From Desulfoarculaceae bacterium (GTDB lineage Bacteria; Desulfobacterota; Desulfobulbia; Desulfobulbales; Desulfocapsaceae), in the NCBI GenBank assembly GCA_019429465.1, contig JAHYIV010000002.1, positions 1 through 64,000 on the forward strand: a stretch of 64,000 bases of DNA. Reading direction: 5' to 3'. The notes under the pieces are model-generated. The model was not told the origin of the DNA. It did not search any database and worked only from the letters and a program-made list of their open reading frames with translations. Each line of letters opens with the position of its first letter. Position 1 is the stretch's first letter. Both the position numbers and the translations under genes were made by a program. Below are positions 8,346 through 18,801 of the stretch, one piece after another.

Positions 8346-9548
8346 TCAGACCACCTTTTTCAGTTCACTCCGTTCAAGCTCGGCGCTGACACCCACCTTG
8401 CCGTAATTGCTGGCCCCACACTCATTCTTACCCAGATCCATCACATCGGCCTCGGCCTCATTTACCTGCAGAAAACCGATATTGACCTGGCGAATCTCTC
8501 CGTACACAGGGGACTGCGGCCGCATGTTTTCCTTAATGAATTCAGCAAATTTATTTTCATGGGCCAGACGGAAGGCCGGCACGTTTTGACGCAGATGCCC
8601 CAGGCTCTCCATGAAGATGTTCTTGTCATTGGCCTCGTCCCAGGAGGTATAGTGACCGGGCAGCACCTGGGTATGATCAGGAAGAACACGCAGGCGCAGC
8701 ATAAGGGTCAGATAGAGTTCCCTGGCCCACTCCGCCCAGCGCCCGCCCAGATCAGGACGACCAGCGGTACTGATAAAGGCGGTATCACCGCTGAGCAGAT
8801 ACTTATTATCCACAAGATAACAGATGCTGCCCATGGTATGGCCGGGCGTGTGCATGACCCGCACCTCCGGCCCTTTTTTGGTAAAGGTGCAGACATCTCC
8901 GTCAACAACCGGTTCATAGGGAAAGGTCGCCCCGCTGAAATCATGCCTGCTCGCCCGCATCTTGCAGCCTTTTTCCAGGGCCAGTTGCGGACTGCCGGAG
9001 ATATAATCAGCCTGCCTGTGGGTCTCACATGTGCGAACGATCCTGCTGCCATGCTTCCTGGCCATCTCCTTATAGACCTCAATATTCCGGGAAGGATCAA
9101 AAACCATGGCCTCATCCTTAGAGATCAGCATATAGCTGCAGGAGGCCTTCCCCGGGCGGACAAACTGATAGAGGATATATTTTTCATCGTCACTGCTGAC
9201 CTTTTTCGGCACCAGGACATTGCCCCAACTGACAATACCCTGCTGCAGATAGCCGACATCGGTAAAGCCATGTGCGCAGAGAAGATCAGCCACATATTTT
9301 GCCGAACCTTCCTTGGCGCAGACGATTCGTATCTTCTGGCCCTTCGGCACCAGATCAATACTGCCCTGGACGTCTTCCATGAAATTAAAATAGGGGATAT
9401 TGATATATGGAAAGAAGGTCGGGGCTTCCACACAGAAATTGGTAAAATCATTGACATTGCGGACATCAAGCAGGACAAAATCTGGAGAGGTGCTCAACCA
9501 GTCAAAGAGTTCATTGGCGGTATACAAAAACGGGGTGGAATTTTTCAT
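8346..9548 (-). CDS. Rhodanese - metallo-beta-lactamase fusion (ETHE1-like)
   Basis: A 400-aa protein carries an N-terminal rhodanese domain (residues about 10-115, candidate catalytic Cys77 in IVCAKEGSA). An MBL-fold domain like persulfide dioxygenase ETHE1 follows. The first metal motif reads TH177-R-Q-A-D-Y instead of THxHxDH. The ETHE1 iron ligands are retained (H177, H237 in HTPGHTMGS, D255 in SGDTAF), while second-site residues are Gln179 and Tyr182. This is consistent with a mononuclear iron site and a sulfur-transfer or persulfide role. I chose ATG 9548 because GGAGA sits just upstream. A longer frame to 9635 would translate a REP-like repeat. Confidence 0.85.
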   Translation of the reverse strand: MKNSTPFLYTANELFDWLSTSPDFVLLDVRNVNDFTNFCVEAPTFFPYINIPYFNFMEDVQGSIDLVPKGQKIRIVCAKEGSAKYVADLLCAHGFTDVGYLQQGIVSWGNVLVPKKVSSDDEKYILYQFVRPGKASCSYMLISKDEAMVFDPSRNIEVYKEMARKHGSRIVRTCETHRQADYISGSPQLALEKGCKMRASRHDFSGATFPYEPVVDGDVCTFTKKGPEVRVMHTPGHTMGSICYLVDNKYLLSGDTAFISTAGRPDLGGRWAEWARELYLTLMLRLRVLPDHTQVLPGHYTSWDEANDKNIFMESLGHLRQNVPAFRLAHENKFAEFIKENMRPQSPVYGEIRQVNIGFLQVNEAEADVMDLGKNECGASNYGKVGVSAELERSELKKVV

Positions 9549-9570
9549 ACGGTTCTCCAGAATTATGCGA

Positions 9571-9752
9571 CAAGGGACTCGGAAAATACTGATGTACCTG
9601 AATTGCGACTGGATTTGGGCCAGATCTGACTGCACCGATTGAGTAAAACTGCAGATATAGTGTGCTGCATCGAGGATCTTACGATTGAAGTGCGGTCAAA
9701 GATGGCCCGAAGACGGGAAGCAAGATGGTATAGTAATATTTTCCGCGTCCCT
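9571..9752. repeat. REP-like inverted pair (half-sites 2 and 3)
   Basis: The left unit 9571-9613 begins AAGGGACTCGGAAAATACTG and continues GATGTACCTGAATTGCGACTGG. It is nearly repeated in inverted form at 54047-54087. The right unit 9731-9752 ends TTTTCCGCGTCCCT, the inverted core. The 50 bases up to 9752 (GATGGCCCGAAGACGGGAAG onward) are closely matched at 36380-36432. The interval looks like a small composite mobile repeat. The remaining gene-free DNA to 9885 is AT-rich and otherwise featureless. Confidence 0.6.
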
Positions 9753-9885
9753 AGGTTAAAAAGTACCTTCAGACGAATTAAACAACAATTTTATATTTCT
9801 AATCACTTAACTCTTTCTCCGCAATTACTTTCTTATAACAATTCCCCCGGAGGCTCAATCATCTTGTTTTCCCCTTGACCACCGT

Positions 9886-10101
9886 TTGAAAAAAGGACGT
9901 CACTTTTCCCTGATCCTGGTCACCAAGGCTGGAGCCGCAACCCGGAACCCCATCGGCCTGGTGCTGGTCGGCGGCATTGTTATCGGCACCCTTTTTGCCC
10001 TCTTTGTGGTCCTTTCAATCTATATATTGGTAGTTCAGGACCGGAAGATGAAAGATGAAAATCCGGAAATATGTTGTATATTCAAGAGACCCTCAACGTA
10101 A
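9886..10101 (+). pseudogene. C-terminal remnant of an RND efflux pump
   Basis: The frame reads FSLILVTKAGAATRNPIGLV, then LVGGIVIGTLFALFVV and SIYILV. This matches the last transmembrane helices of AcrB/HAE1-type RND transporters (known pattern GAGAASRxxIGxVxVGGxxxGTLFTLFVVPxxY). About 1,000 upstream residues are missing and no start codon precedes the segment. It lies directly before a TolC-like gene, the usual partner, so the pump gene was probably deleted and replaced by the repeats at 9571-9752. Confidence 0.75.
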
Positions 10102-10114
10102 TAAAGGAAACTCC

Positions 10115-11497
10115 ATGAAAAAGAGATTGTGTCGAGTAGCCATCATGCTGACCATTGGACTGGCAGGTCTATCCTTTAATTATTCAACCCTGCAGGCGCA
10201 GCCCCTTGCTCCGGTCACAGCGGAAAAAGAGCGGACCCCTTCCGTTCCCCTGACAATCAGCGCGGGGGAGATCCTTACCCTCAACAGGGTAGTAGCCATC
10301 ACCCGTCAGAATCAGCCGGCTATTCTTGCCGCCCAAGGAAATGTCAATGTCGGCCAGAGCAGGGTTGGCCAGGCCAGGGCGCCGTATTATCCGCAGATCA
10401 ACGGCAGCGCCGGTTACAACCGTTTGTCACCGGAAGGCACCTTCTACGGCACCACCGACAACAGTGCATATAACTGGCTGACCACCGGCATCCGCGCCGA
10501 GCAGCTGCTCTATGACTTCGGCCGAACCGCCACCCAGATCGACATCCGGCAGAACAGCTTGGAGGCAGCCCGTTCCGATCTGAACGCCACAGATAACCTG
10601 GCCGTCTTCAATGCCAAGCTGGCCTATTACAACATGCTGAAGATTGCCAGGGACAAAGAGGTCGCCGCTGAAACCGTCAAACAGTTCGAGCAGCATCTGG
10701 AGCAGGCCGAAGGTTTTTTCGAGGCCGGCGTGAAACCCAAATATGATGTCACCAAGGCGGAGGTGGACCTCAGTGCCGCTCAGCTCGTACAGATCCAGGT
10801 GAGAAACAACCTGCGTCTGGCCCGGGTCGTCCTCAATAACGCCATGGGTCTGCCCGATGCCCCTGACTACCTGCTGGAGGACAATCTGACCTTTGCCCCC
10901 TACACCATGCCCTTTGACCAGGCCTTAGATCTGGCCCTCAACCATCGGCCCGACCTCAAGGCCCTGATGCTTAAAAAAAAGGCGGCCGAGCAAGCCGTCA
11001 ATCTGGCCCGCAAAGGGGATGCTCCAACTCTCCTGGGCAATGCCGGCGCCGCCTACAGCGGTGACGTCGACACCATGGACGAAGGCTGGAGTGTCGGGAT
11101 TACCCTCACCGTCCCTGTTTTCAATGGCCATCTGACACGTCACCAGGTCGGTGAGGCCCAGGCCAACGCCGACATCCTGGCTGCCGATGAAACACTGTTA
11201 CGCCAGACCATCCACAAGGAGGTCCGGCAGAGCTATCTCAATCTGGAAGAGGCGGAAGAGCGGATCAGTGTCACCAAGCTTGCCATCCGCCAAGCCCAAG
11301 AGAATTTCCGGATCGCCTCCGGCAGATACAGCGCCGGTGTTGGAAGTCCGGTGGAGGTCACCGATGCCGATACCCTGCTGGTCGCGGCCAAGGCCAACCA
11401 CATCCAGGCCCTGTATGACTACCGGATGGCCCAGACCAGCATTGAACAGGCCATTGGCTCTGGTGGAGAAACCGGCCTGACGACAACAGCCGAATAA
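10115..11497 (+). CDS. TolC-family outer-membrane efflux channel
   Basis: A 460-aa outer-membrane protein. An N-terminal signal peptide (MKKRLCRVAIMLTIGLAGLS...LQAQ) is followed by two OEP repeats rich in long amphipathic helices with periodic Ala/Gln, as in TolC. The ATG at 10115 has AAAGGAA upstream. An earlier in-frame ATG (10055) lies inside the RND remnant and would spoil the signal peptide. It normally pairs with an RND pump and membrane fusion protein. Only the pump's tail remains upstream and no fusion protein is present, so the channel is an orphan here unless it serves pumps elsewhere. Confidence 0.9.
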   Translation: MKKRLCRVAIMLTIGLAGLSFNYSTLQAQPLAPVTAEKERTPSVPLTISAGEILTLNRVVAITRQNQPAILAAQGNVNVGQSRVGQARAPYYPQINGSAGYNRLSPEGTFYGTTDNSAYNWLTTGIRAEQLLYDFGRTATQIDIRQNSLEAARSDLNATDNLAVFNAKLAYYNMLKIARDKEVAAETVKQFEQHLEQAEGFFEAGVKPKYDVTKAEVDLSAAQLVQIQVRNNLRLARVVLNNAMGLPDAPDYLLEDNLTFAPYTMPFDQALDLALNHRPDLKALMLKKKAAEQAVNLARKGDAPTLLGNAGAAYSGDVDTMDEGWSVGITLTVPVFNGHLTRHQVGEAQANADILAADETLLRQTIHKEVRQSYLNLEEAEERISVTKLAIRQAQENFRIASGRYSAGVGSPVEVTDADTLLVAAKANHIQALYDYRMAQTSIEQAIGSGGETGLTTTAE

Positions 11498-11538
11498 AAG
11501 ATTCTTGAAATACGGTTTCCGAAAGAGTAAAAAACAGA

Positions 11539-11606
11539 TAAGGGACTCGGAGAATACTGACCCGGATGATTGCAGAATTCAGGTATTAGTATTTTCCGCG
11601 TCCATA
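11539..11606. repeat. REP-like palindrome (half-sites 4 and 5)
   Basis: TAAGGGACTCGGAGAATACTGA at 11539-11560 faces ATTAGTATTTTCCGCGTCCA at 11584-11603, its near reverse complement. The 23-nt spacer contains GCAGAATTCAGGT. This is the most compact complete copy of the repeat family and could fold as one long hairpin. It lies after the tolC-like gene and before a small gene. Confidence 0.65.
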
Positions 11607-11654
11607 AGGCATTCCCGGTGACACCACAATACAGATCAAACAAAGGAGACAAGC

Positions 11655-11846
11655 ATGGAACCAGAGAAGATAATGGAGGGCCTGTCCGAAGAATTATTTG
11701 CCGCCATAAAAGCAATGGCCAAGGCCAAGACCGTTGAAGAAAAGGTGGCATACAGTCAGGTGGTGAAAAACCTCAGCGAATCCATGGGGGTATTTCTCAG
11801 CCTGGCCGGCGACATGATGGAGGAGTATGACTTTGAAGATGACTAA
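11655..11846 (+). CDS. Small acidic protein, unrecognised
   Basis: A 63-aa protein starts MEPEKIMEGLSEELFAAIKA and ends in an acidic MMEEYDFEDD tail. It is predicted fully helical and has no Cys. The ribosome site AAAGGAG is strong and well placed, which supports real translation. I recognise no family. It is isolated between repeats, and no partner gene is evident. Confidence 0.6.
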   Translation: MEPEKIMEGLSEELFAAIKAMAKAKTVEEKVAYSQVVKNLSESMGVFLSLAGDMMEEYDFEDD

Positions 11847-11891
11847 AAAATAAATCGTACCTATTAATCTTGGTTACAGATTAATTATTGT

Positions 11892-12000
11892 GCCTCACCC
11901 CGGACCACGGGCGACCCACCGGGTCGCCCCTACGGGGATAATGCCGTTTTCGCTAATCAGTGATCAACCGGCATTCAATTGCCAACGGTAGGAGTGAGGC
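11892..12000. repeat. Nested inverted repeats, cloverleaf-like
   Basis: Within the gene-free stretch 11847-12141, GCCTCAC (11892-11898) pairs with GTGAGGC (11994-12000). Inside it GGGCGACCC (11909-11917) pairs with GGGTCGCCC (11921-11929), and ATGCCG (11941-11946) pairs with CGGCAT (11969-11974). The result is a closing stem with two internal hairpins. The GGGCGACCC/GGGTCGCCC hairpin resembles repeats common in other proteobacterial genomes. It could be a small non-autonomous element or a structured transcript. Confidence 0.4.
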
Positions 12001-12141
12001 GGTGACTCATGCGTGTTGCCATTATCAGAAAAAATACCCATAAAGCAGCTAGTTACTTACAATCATGTTGATTAGTTACAATTAAATTTTTCCTTAATCC
12101 GGCCAAGTCATAGGAAGGTTTGCTCAAACTGGGCATTTAGC

Positions 12142-13149
12142 TTAGAGGATAGCATTGATCCGCTCACCCATCTCCTGGTAATGGAACAATCTATCGTACT
12201 CCACCATGCCGGCCAAGGCCCGGAACTGCACCTTGAATCCAGTCTCCTCAAGAATAGCCAAGGGATTCAGTCCGCCGATGACAACAACCCCGGTTCTTCC
12301 TTCTGTAACTGGTATTTCCAGCAGCGGTTGGCCGGGCCATCCAACCAGCAGTATTCCATCCAGCCCGACTTTCTTCAGCTTCTCGCTCAGGGCGATCACA
12401 TTCTCCCGACTGTCGGCCGGAATTTCTCTGAAGCCGACGCCAATCCGGCCGTTGCCGTTTTTGATCGCTCCACCATAGTCAGTCATGCCGCTCCTGATAA
12501 AGACCTCCAGTGGATCAATGCTGGTTCCGTCATATTTGATGATCTCAACAAATCGGCTCGGTTGATAATTACGAAGCTCCAGGAGGCCGCCGAAGCTCGA
12601 ATGAGTCGGGATGCCATGGGCAAGCAGAACCCCGTTGAGGGTAATAGAGCAGACTGTGCCGATCCCTGTCATGCCATCCGGAATGATTGAGCTGCCCACC
12701 CTTTCACCAGATTTGAACAGAGCCATCATGGTTCCCATGGAATAACCAGCTTCATAGACCTGGCAGATCAGAGGTGCTACCCGAGGCAACATTTCGGTCT
12801 CGATAAAACTGATATTGGTAATGACCGTGCCGCTCCTCTTGTCCAGGTTAAAGCTCATCCGGTAGGTAAACTGATCTATCCTGGCGCCCAGGAAACCAAC
12901 CTTGTCAAAAACATTGGCCCGGCCCAGCTCCTTGAGGCCGAATTCCGTGATGACCCGCCCCTTCTTGCCATGGTTTTCAGTCAGCCCTTTTTCGTCAAGT
13001 ATCTTAAAATAATAGCGGACTGTCCGCTCACTGAACTCCTGGCCCATAGCATTCAGAGTTGCCATGACCTTGGCACTGGACAAGGGGGTTTCCGCATCTT
13101 TCAAGACGCGCAGGATCACAAGTTCTTTTCTGTCTGTTTTATCACTCAT
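12142..13149 (-). CDS. NrpR-like (DUF128) transcriptional regulator of nitrogen metabolism
   Basis: A 335-aa protein has an N-terminal winged helix (residues about 8-65, LVILRVLKDAETPLSSAKV...GQEFSERTVRYYF). One NrpR/DUF128 effector domain follows (MSFNLDKRSGTVITNISFI, ... PADSRENV, ... GMVEYDRLFHYQEM). In methanogens NrpR represses nif and glnA and is relieved by 2-oxoglutarate. Its position divergent to gdhA and upstream of the glt operon suggests the same signal here. I start at ATG 13149 (MSDKTDRKE). The longer frame has an implausible hydrophobic extension. No clear Shine-Dalgarno precedes the chosen start. Confidence 0.82.
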   Translation of the reverse strand: MSDKTDRKELVILRVLKDAETPLSSAKVMATLNAMGQEFSERTVRYYFKILDEKGLTENHGKKGRVITEFGLKELGRANVFDKVGFLGARIDQFTYRMSFNLDKRSGTVITNISFIETEMLPRVAPLICQVYEAGYSMGTMMALFKSGERVGSSIIPDGMTGIGTVCSITLNGVLLAHGIPTHSSFGGLLELRNYQPSRFVEIIKYDGTSIDPLEVFIRSGMTDYGGAIKNGNGRIGVGFREIPADSRENVIALSEKLKKVGLDGILLVGWPGQPLLEIPVTEGRTGVVVIGGLNPLAILEETGFKVQFRALAGMVEYDRLFHYQEMGERINAIL

Positions 13150-13273
13150 GAAATTTATTTTAGCGGGAACGATGATTGCTTGCAAATAAAATATGGCCAA
13201 TATGGCAAAATTGCCGAATCTCCCAGGAGGAACGCCCGGAAAATTCCCAGAACAGAATCCTTTCCAAAAAATG

Positions 13274-13291
13274 ATCGGCAGTTCTGCCGAT
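13274..13291. promoter_or_regulatory. 18-bp perfect palindrome, candidate operator between nrpR-like gene and gdhA
   Basis: ATCGGCAG-TT-CTGCCGAT is an exact inverted repeat in the 320-bp divergent intergenic region. Related TTGCCGA-type words occur nearby at 13205-13217 (GGCAAAATTGCC) and 13391-13398. A TATAAT at 13386-13391 could be the gdhA -10 element, with only a poor -35. The link to the NrpR-like protein is inference from position; archaeal NrpR uses a different operator (GGAA-N6-TTCC). Confidence 0.4.
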
Positions 13292-13334
13292 AACCGGTAA
13301 TTCATGAAGATCAAGAAATACTGCAGGGCCATGA

Positions 13335-14810
<1,476 letters not shown>

Positions 14811-14845
14811 GCATCCCTGCAACAGCTGCATTTCTGACTATTCCG

Positions 14846-14893
14846 TGACGATCACCCTGCCGCACCCGTGGCAGGGTGATCGTCATTTTTTTT
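14846..14893 (+). terminator. Intrinsic terminator after gdhA
   Basis: TGACGATCACCCTGCC (14846-14861) pairs perfectly with GGCAGGGTGATCGTCA (14870-14885) around an 8-nt loop and is followed by eight Ts. It ends the gdhA transcript before the broken PEP-synthase-like gene. Confidence 0.9.
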
Positions 14894-14960
14894 AAGGTAT
14901 TGACCTGGGATTGGGGTGAGCACGCCTACCAAACATCTTCAGTAACGATTGGTTAAGACC

Positions 14961-17441
14961 ATGGCTCAAGCAAAATCAAAACCATTATTCAGCTCCGGAC
15001 TTGAGCCCCCTTGATGAAATTCTGCAGGGGGTCGTCGCCGGCGACAATGCCGTCTGGCAGGTTGATGACATTCAGGATCAGATTCCATTCGTCCACGCAT
15101 TCTGCAGGTGCGCCCATCTTGACGGGAAGAGACTGGTCTATTTTAGATTCGCCGCCCATGAACCGCTCGTACCGGATCAATTCGAGCCCGAAGTGCACAC
15201 ATTGAATCCCAAAGCGGGATTCGAACAATTTATCACCAGGATCCTGGACATCGTCAAGGAGAGCGGCAAAGGTGCCTGCTACGTCTTTGACTGCCTGTCC
15301 GGCCTGGCAGAGGACTGGTACAGCGACAGGATGCTGGGAAATTTTTTCAAGCTGGCCTGCCCCTACCTCTATGCCTCCGATACGGTGGCCTACTTTGCCC
15401 TGATACGAAATTCACATACTTCTCTTTCCATTAACGCCATCCACTCCACAGCCCAGATCATCCTCGAGCTGTACCGGATTAATGGCAAGGACTACATCCT
15501 GCCTTTGAAGGTCAAGGGGCGGCACACGCCCACCATGTATACGTTCCATACACTGGAGAGAGGAAGTTTCACACCGGTGACCAGGAGCAGCATCGTGGCC
15601 GAGATCCAGTCCATGACTCCTCAGCCATGGATCGACGGGAGTATCGTTTACCAGGACGCCCGGACCAAGATCCTGAACAAGGCCCAGGCTGCCTGCTCAA
15701 CGCAAGGCAAGACCGGTTCGACTAAAAAACGGACATCTCTGCGCAAACAATTGATCGTGATGATGATAACCCGGAACAAAACAGTTTCCCGCCTCTGTGA
15801 AGACCATTTTGACCTGTCCGATCTTGTGTCCATCGGCAAACGAATGATCGGTACAGGGTTCGTCGGCGGGAAAGCGACCGGCATGCTGCTGGCTCGGGCT
15901 ATCCTGAAAAGTGCCGATCCCAAGTGGGAAGAACGGCTGGAGATCCACGACTCCTTTTTTGTGGGATCGGATGTCTTTTATTCCTTTATAATTAACTAAT
16001 TAACAACAAATGCTGGTGGGAACGACACCAGATGAAGGCATCGGCCGACCCTTACCTGGAGGCCGAAAAGATCAGGGGAAAACTCCTGCTTGGTAAATTC
16101 CCGAGGGATATCATCGCCCAGTTCAAGGATGCGGTACGGACGGTCTATGCCAGCTCATTGAGCCGGGATGTCCTGACCTACCGCTCACACCGGGGATTAT
16201 GGAACAAGTACGAGGAGATGGCCCTGCTGGTCCAAAGGGTGTCCGGTGATTTTTATGGCAACATCTATATGCCGCAACTCGCCGGGGTGGGCTACTCATT
16301 CAATCCCTTTGTCTGGGACCCGGAGATCGATCCGGCACAAGGGGTGCTGCGCCTGGTGTATGGTCTGGGAACTCGTGCCGTTGACCAGCATGATGATGAC
16401 TACACCCGCATTGTCGCCCTCAACACCCCCTTGAAACGTCCGGAAGTCAGCACCGATGACGTCCACAGGTACAGTCAGCATACTGTCGACGTCCTTGATC
16501 TGATAAACAATGTCCAGGCGAGTTCCGATTTTGAGACCCTGGTCAAGACAACGCCCGGACTGCCCCTGGAGCTCTTTGCCGTGCGTGATAGCGAAATGGA
16601 AAAGCGGGCCAGCCAATTCAACGTGCGAAACGTCTTTTCCTGGATGCTGACCTTTAAAAATGTCTTTACCAGAACAACAGTGGTTGAGGATATGAGGGAG
16701 ATGCTCAGCACCATTGCCAAGGCCTATGCCTATCCGGTTGATATAGAGTTTGCCATAAATTTTTCCAGCGACAACTCCTACCGGATCAACCTTCTGCAGT
16801 GCCGACCGTTTCAAATCAAGATGGAAACAGGAGAAATGATCCTGCCGGAAGATATCGAAGAAAAAGATATTATTCTGAAGACCAGCGGCCCCATCATAGG
16901 ACAGGCAGTTGCCAAACAAATTGACCGGATTATTTACGTTATCCCTTCAAAATACAGTGTATTGACGCCTTCAGAAAGGTTTTCAGTGGCCAGACTGATC
17001 GGAGAGTTAACCAATGAGCTGCCTGGCGATAAAAACACGATGATGGTCGGCCCGGGACGCTGGGGCACCAAGATGCCGGAGCTGGGGGTGCCTGTTTCCT
17101 TCAATGATATCAGAAATGTCTCTGTGCCCTGTGAACTCGCCATCATGCATGAGAAACTGACCCCTGATATTTCCCTCGGCACCCATTTCTTTAATGATCT
17201 TGTTGAAATGGGCATTGTCTACATGGGCGTTTTTCCGGGAAAAGAGGGTACAGTATTCAATGAAAAACTGCTTCTACAGGGAGCCAATATTCTGTCGACG
17301 ATCTATAAAAAGGCCGACCGTATCAGTGCGGCGCTGCATGTAGCCGACGTCAGCACTCCGGAAATGAGCGTCTTTATCCACGCCAACACACTCAATCGGG
17401 AAGGCATTGTCTTCCAGGAAAAAAACGGCCAGACAGGCTAA
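14961..17441 (+). pseudogene. Broken PEP/pyruvate-binding (PEP synthase-like) protein with RecA-like N-terminus
   Basis: Three pieces together match a family of ~850-aa proteins with a KaiC/RecA-like N-terminal domain and a PPDK_N-type ATP-grasp domain. The ATG at 14961 reads MAQAKSKPLFSSGL, then a +1 shift near 15003 is needed to continue LSPLDEILQGVVAGDN. The second piece stops at 15999 because TAATTAAC is duplicated exactly (15989-15996 and 15997-16004). Removing one copy restores SFIINNKCWWERHQMKASADP. Around 16125 FPRDIIAQFK joins DAVRTVYASS directly, so some 50 residues with the conserved RSSSLLED segment appear deleted. The C-terminal GPGRWGTKMPELGVPVSF is intact. Not functional as a whole. 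Confidence 0.8.
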
Positions 17442-17558
17442 CGGTTGCTTTTCCATAAAGAAGGAGAATAGCTTGATCTTTCTTGCCTTCTGCATAACTT
17501 GTCGAAGACTTTTTTTTCATTCTAGATTTTTTTCGTATCATACTAAAACAGTGTTCCT

Positions 17559-17599
17559 GGCTCTCGTTTCTTGACAGTTCGAAGAGCCAATAATATTGT
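17559..17599 (+). promoter_or_regulatory. Sigma-70-type promoter of the glt operon with overlapping inverted repeat
   Basis: TTGACA (17571-17576) and TATTGT (17594-17599) are separated by exactly 17 bp, 60 bases before the first glt gene. GGCTCT (17559-17564) and AGAGCC (17583-17588) flank the -35 box, placing a possible operator over the promoter. No other good promoter was seen in the interval 17442-17658. Confidence 0.6.
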
Positions 17600-17658
17600 G
17601 TTATTTCAAGGTCTGCCTATACCGGCAGTTTTTATTTTATTTATCAGGAGAACAAGAC

Positions 17659-18801
17659 ATGTGTCGTTTAGCCCTGAAAACAGCCAACGAACCTTTTTCG
17701 CCCTATGAGGTTCTCACGGCCATGGAAGCCATGAAGGAAGGCTATGACGGCTCCGGGCTTGGTTTATTATTACGTGGCCTGCATTTCGAAAATTTCAGAT
17801 ACAACCCCCAGCACCCTGTCCTGTCCGGGATTGCCCATAGTGAAGCGGCCTGGCAGCGCCTGAATGCCATCATGGAGCAACGTGGCTATGAGTTGGAATA
17901 TGACCACAAGTTTGAGACCCTTCCCACCCTGATCGAGGCCAAGGATCGCTATCGCTATTTTCTCAGGATCTACAAGATGCCTACAGCCTTTGGGGCCAAG
18001 AACGAGGCGGAGATCGAGGATGAGCTGATGTTCACCCGTCTATGCCTGCGGGCCAACGGCGAAGAAAATGGTAATGACCTCACCGTCTTTTCCTTCTGGC
18101 CCGATGTAGCCATAATAAAAGAAGTGGGCTGGCCTCTCGAGATCGGCAACGCCCTGACCCTCCATGACAACCGGATCACCTCCAGAATCTGCATGGCCCA
18201 GGGGCGGCAGAACACCAACTACGGCATCAATCTCTACGCCTGTCACCCCTTTTTCATCCAAGGTATTGCCACCATGACCAATGGCGAGAACACCGCCTTT
18301 GTTCCTATCCGTGACTGGCTGCTGGGCAAACACTTCCCCGGTTATACCGGCTATCAGAGTGACTCCGAGGTCTTTGCCCATATCCTCCACTATACCCTGA
18401 AGCAGCTCAAACTGCCCCTGCAGGCGTATAAGCACATCATCACCCCACTGAAGAATGCGGAACTGGATCAGCACCCCCAAGGCGTTTTCCTCAAAGGCTT
18501 GCGTGATGTCTGCCGCAGGCTGATTATAGACGGTCCCAATGCCATTATCGGCTCCCTGCCCGACGAGAGCTGCCTGCTGGTCATGGATCAGAAAAAGATG
18601 CGCCCGTCCACCGTCGGCGGCCGTGACGGGGTCTGGGCCTTTGCCTCAGAGATGTGTGGGGTGGCGGCCATGATTCCCGACCGTGATCCGGCCAATGACT
18701 TTCAACCCATGCGTGAACATACAATAATTGTACCACCAGATAGAAAGGAACTGACAATATGGTCTCAGCTCGATCCGTATCCGTTGGCCCAAGTAGCTTA
18801 A
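17659..18801 (+). CDS. Glutamate synthase glutaminase (GATase class II) subunit
   Basis: A 380-aa class II glutamine amidotransferase-type protein. Cys2, exposed after Met removal (MCRLALKT), is the predicted nucleophile. GYDGSGLGLL near residues 29-38 matches the GATase-II fold. It supplies ammonia from glutamine to the FMN subunit encoded next. ATG 17659 follows TCAGGAGAAC; an upstream in-frame ATG lies in leader sequence. The 3' end overlaps the next gene by 43 bp, showing tight coupling. It is the first part of a glutamate synthase split into three genes, as in archaea and some Desulfobacterota. Confidence 0.88.
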   Translation: MCRLALKTANEPFSPYEVLTAMEAMKEGYDGSGLGLLLRGLHFENFRYNPQHPVLSGIAHSEAAWQRLNAIMEQRGYELEYDHKFETLPTLIEAKDRYRYFLRIYKMPTAFGAKNEAEIEDELMFTRLCLRANGEENGNDLTVFSFWPDVAIIKEVGWPLEIGNALTLHDNRITSRICMAQGRQNTNYGINLYACHPFFIQGIATMTNGENTAFVPIRDWLLGKHFPGYTGYQSDSEVFAHILHYTLKQLKLPLQAYKHIITPLKNAELDQHPQGVFLKGLRDVCRRLIIDGPNAIIGSLPDESCLLVMDQKKMRPSTVGGRDGVWAFASEMCGVAAMIPDRDPANDFQPMREHTIIVPPDRKELTIWSQLDPYPLAQVA

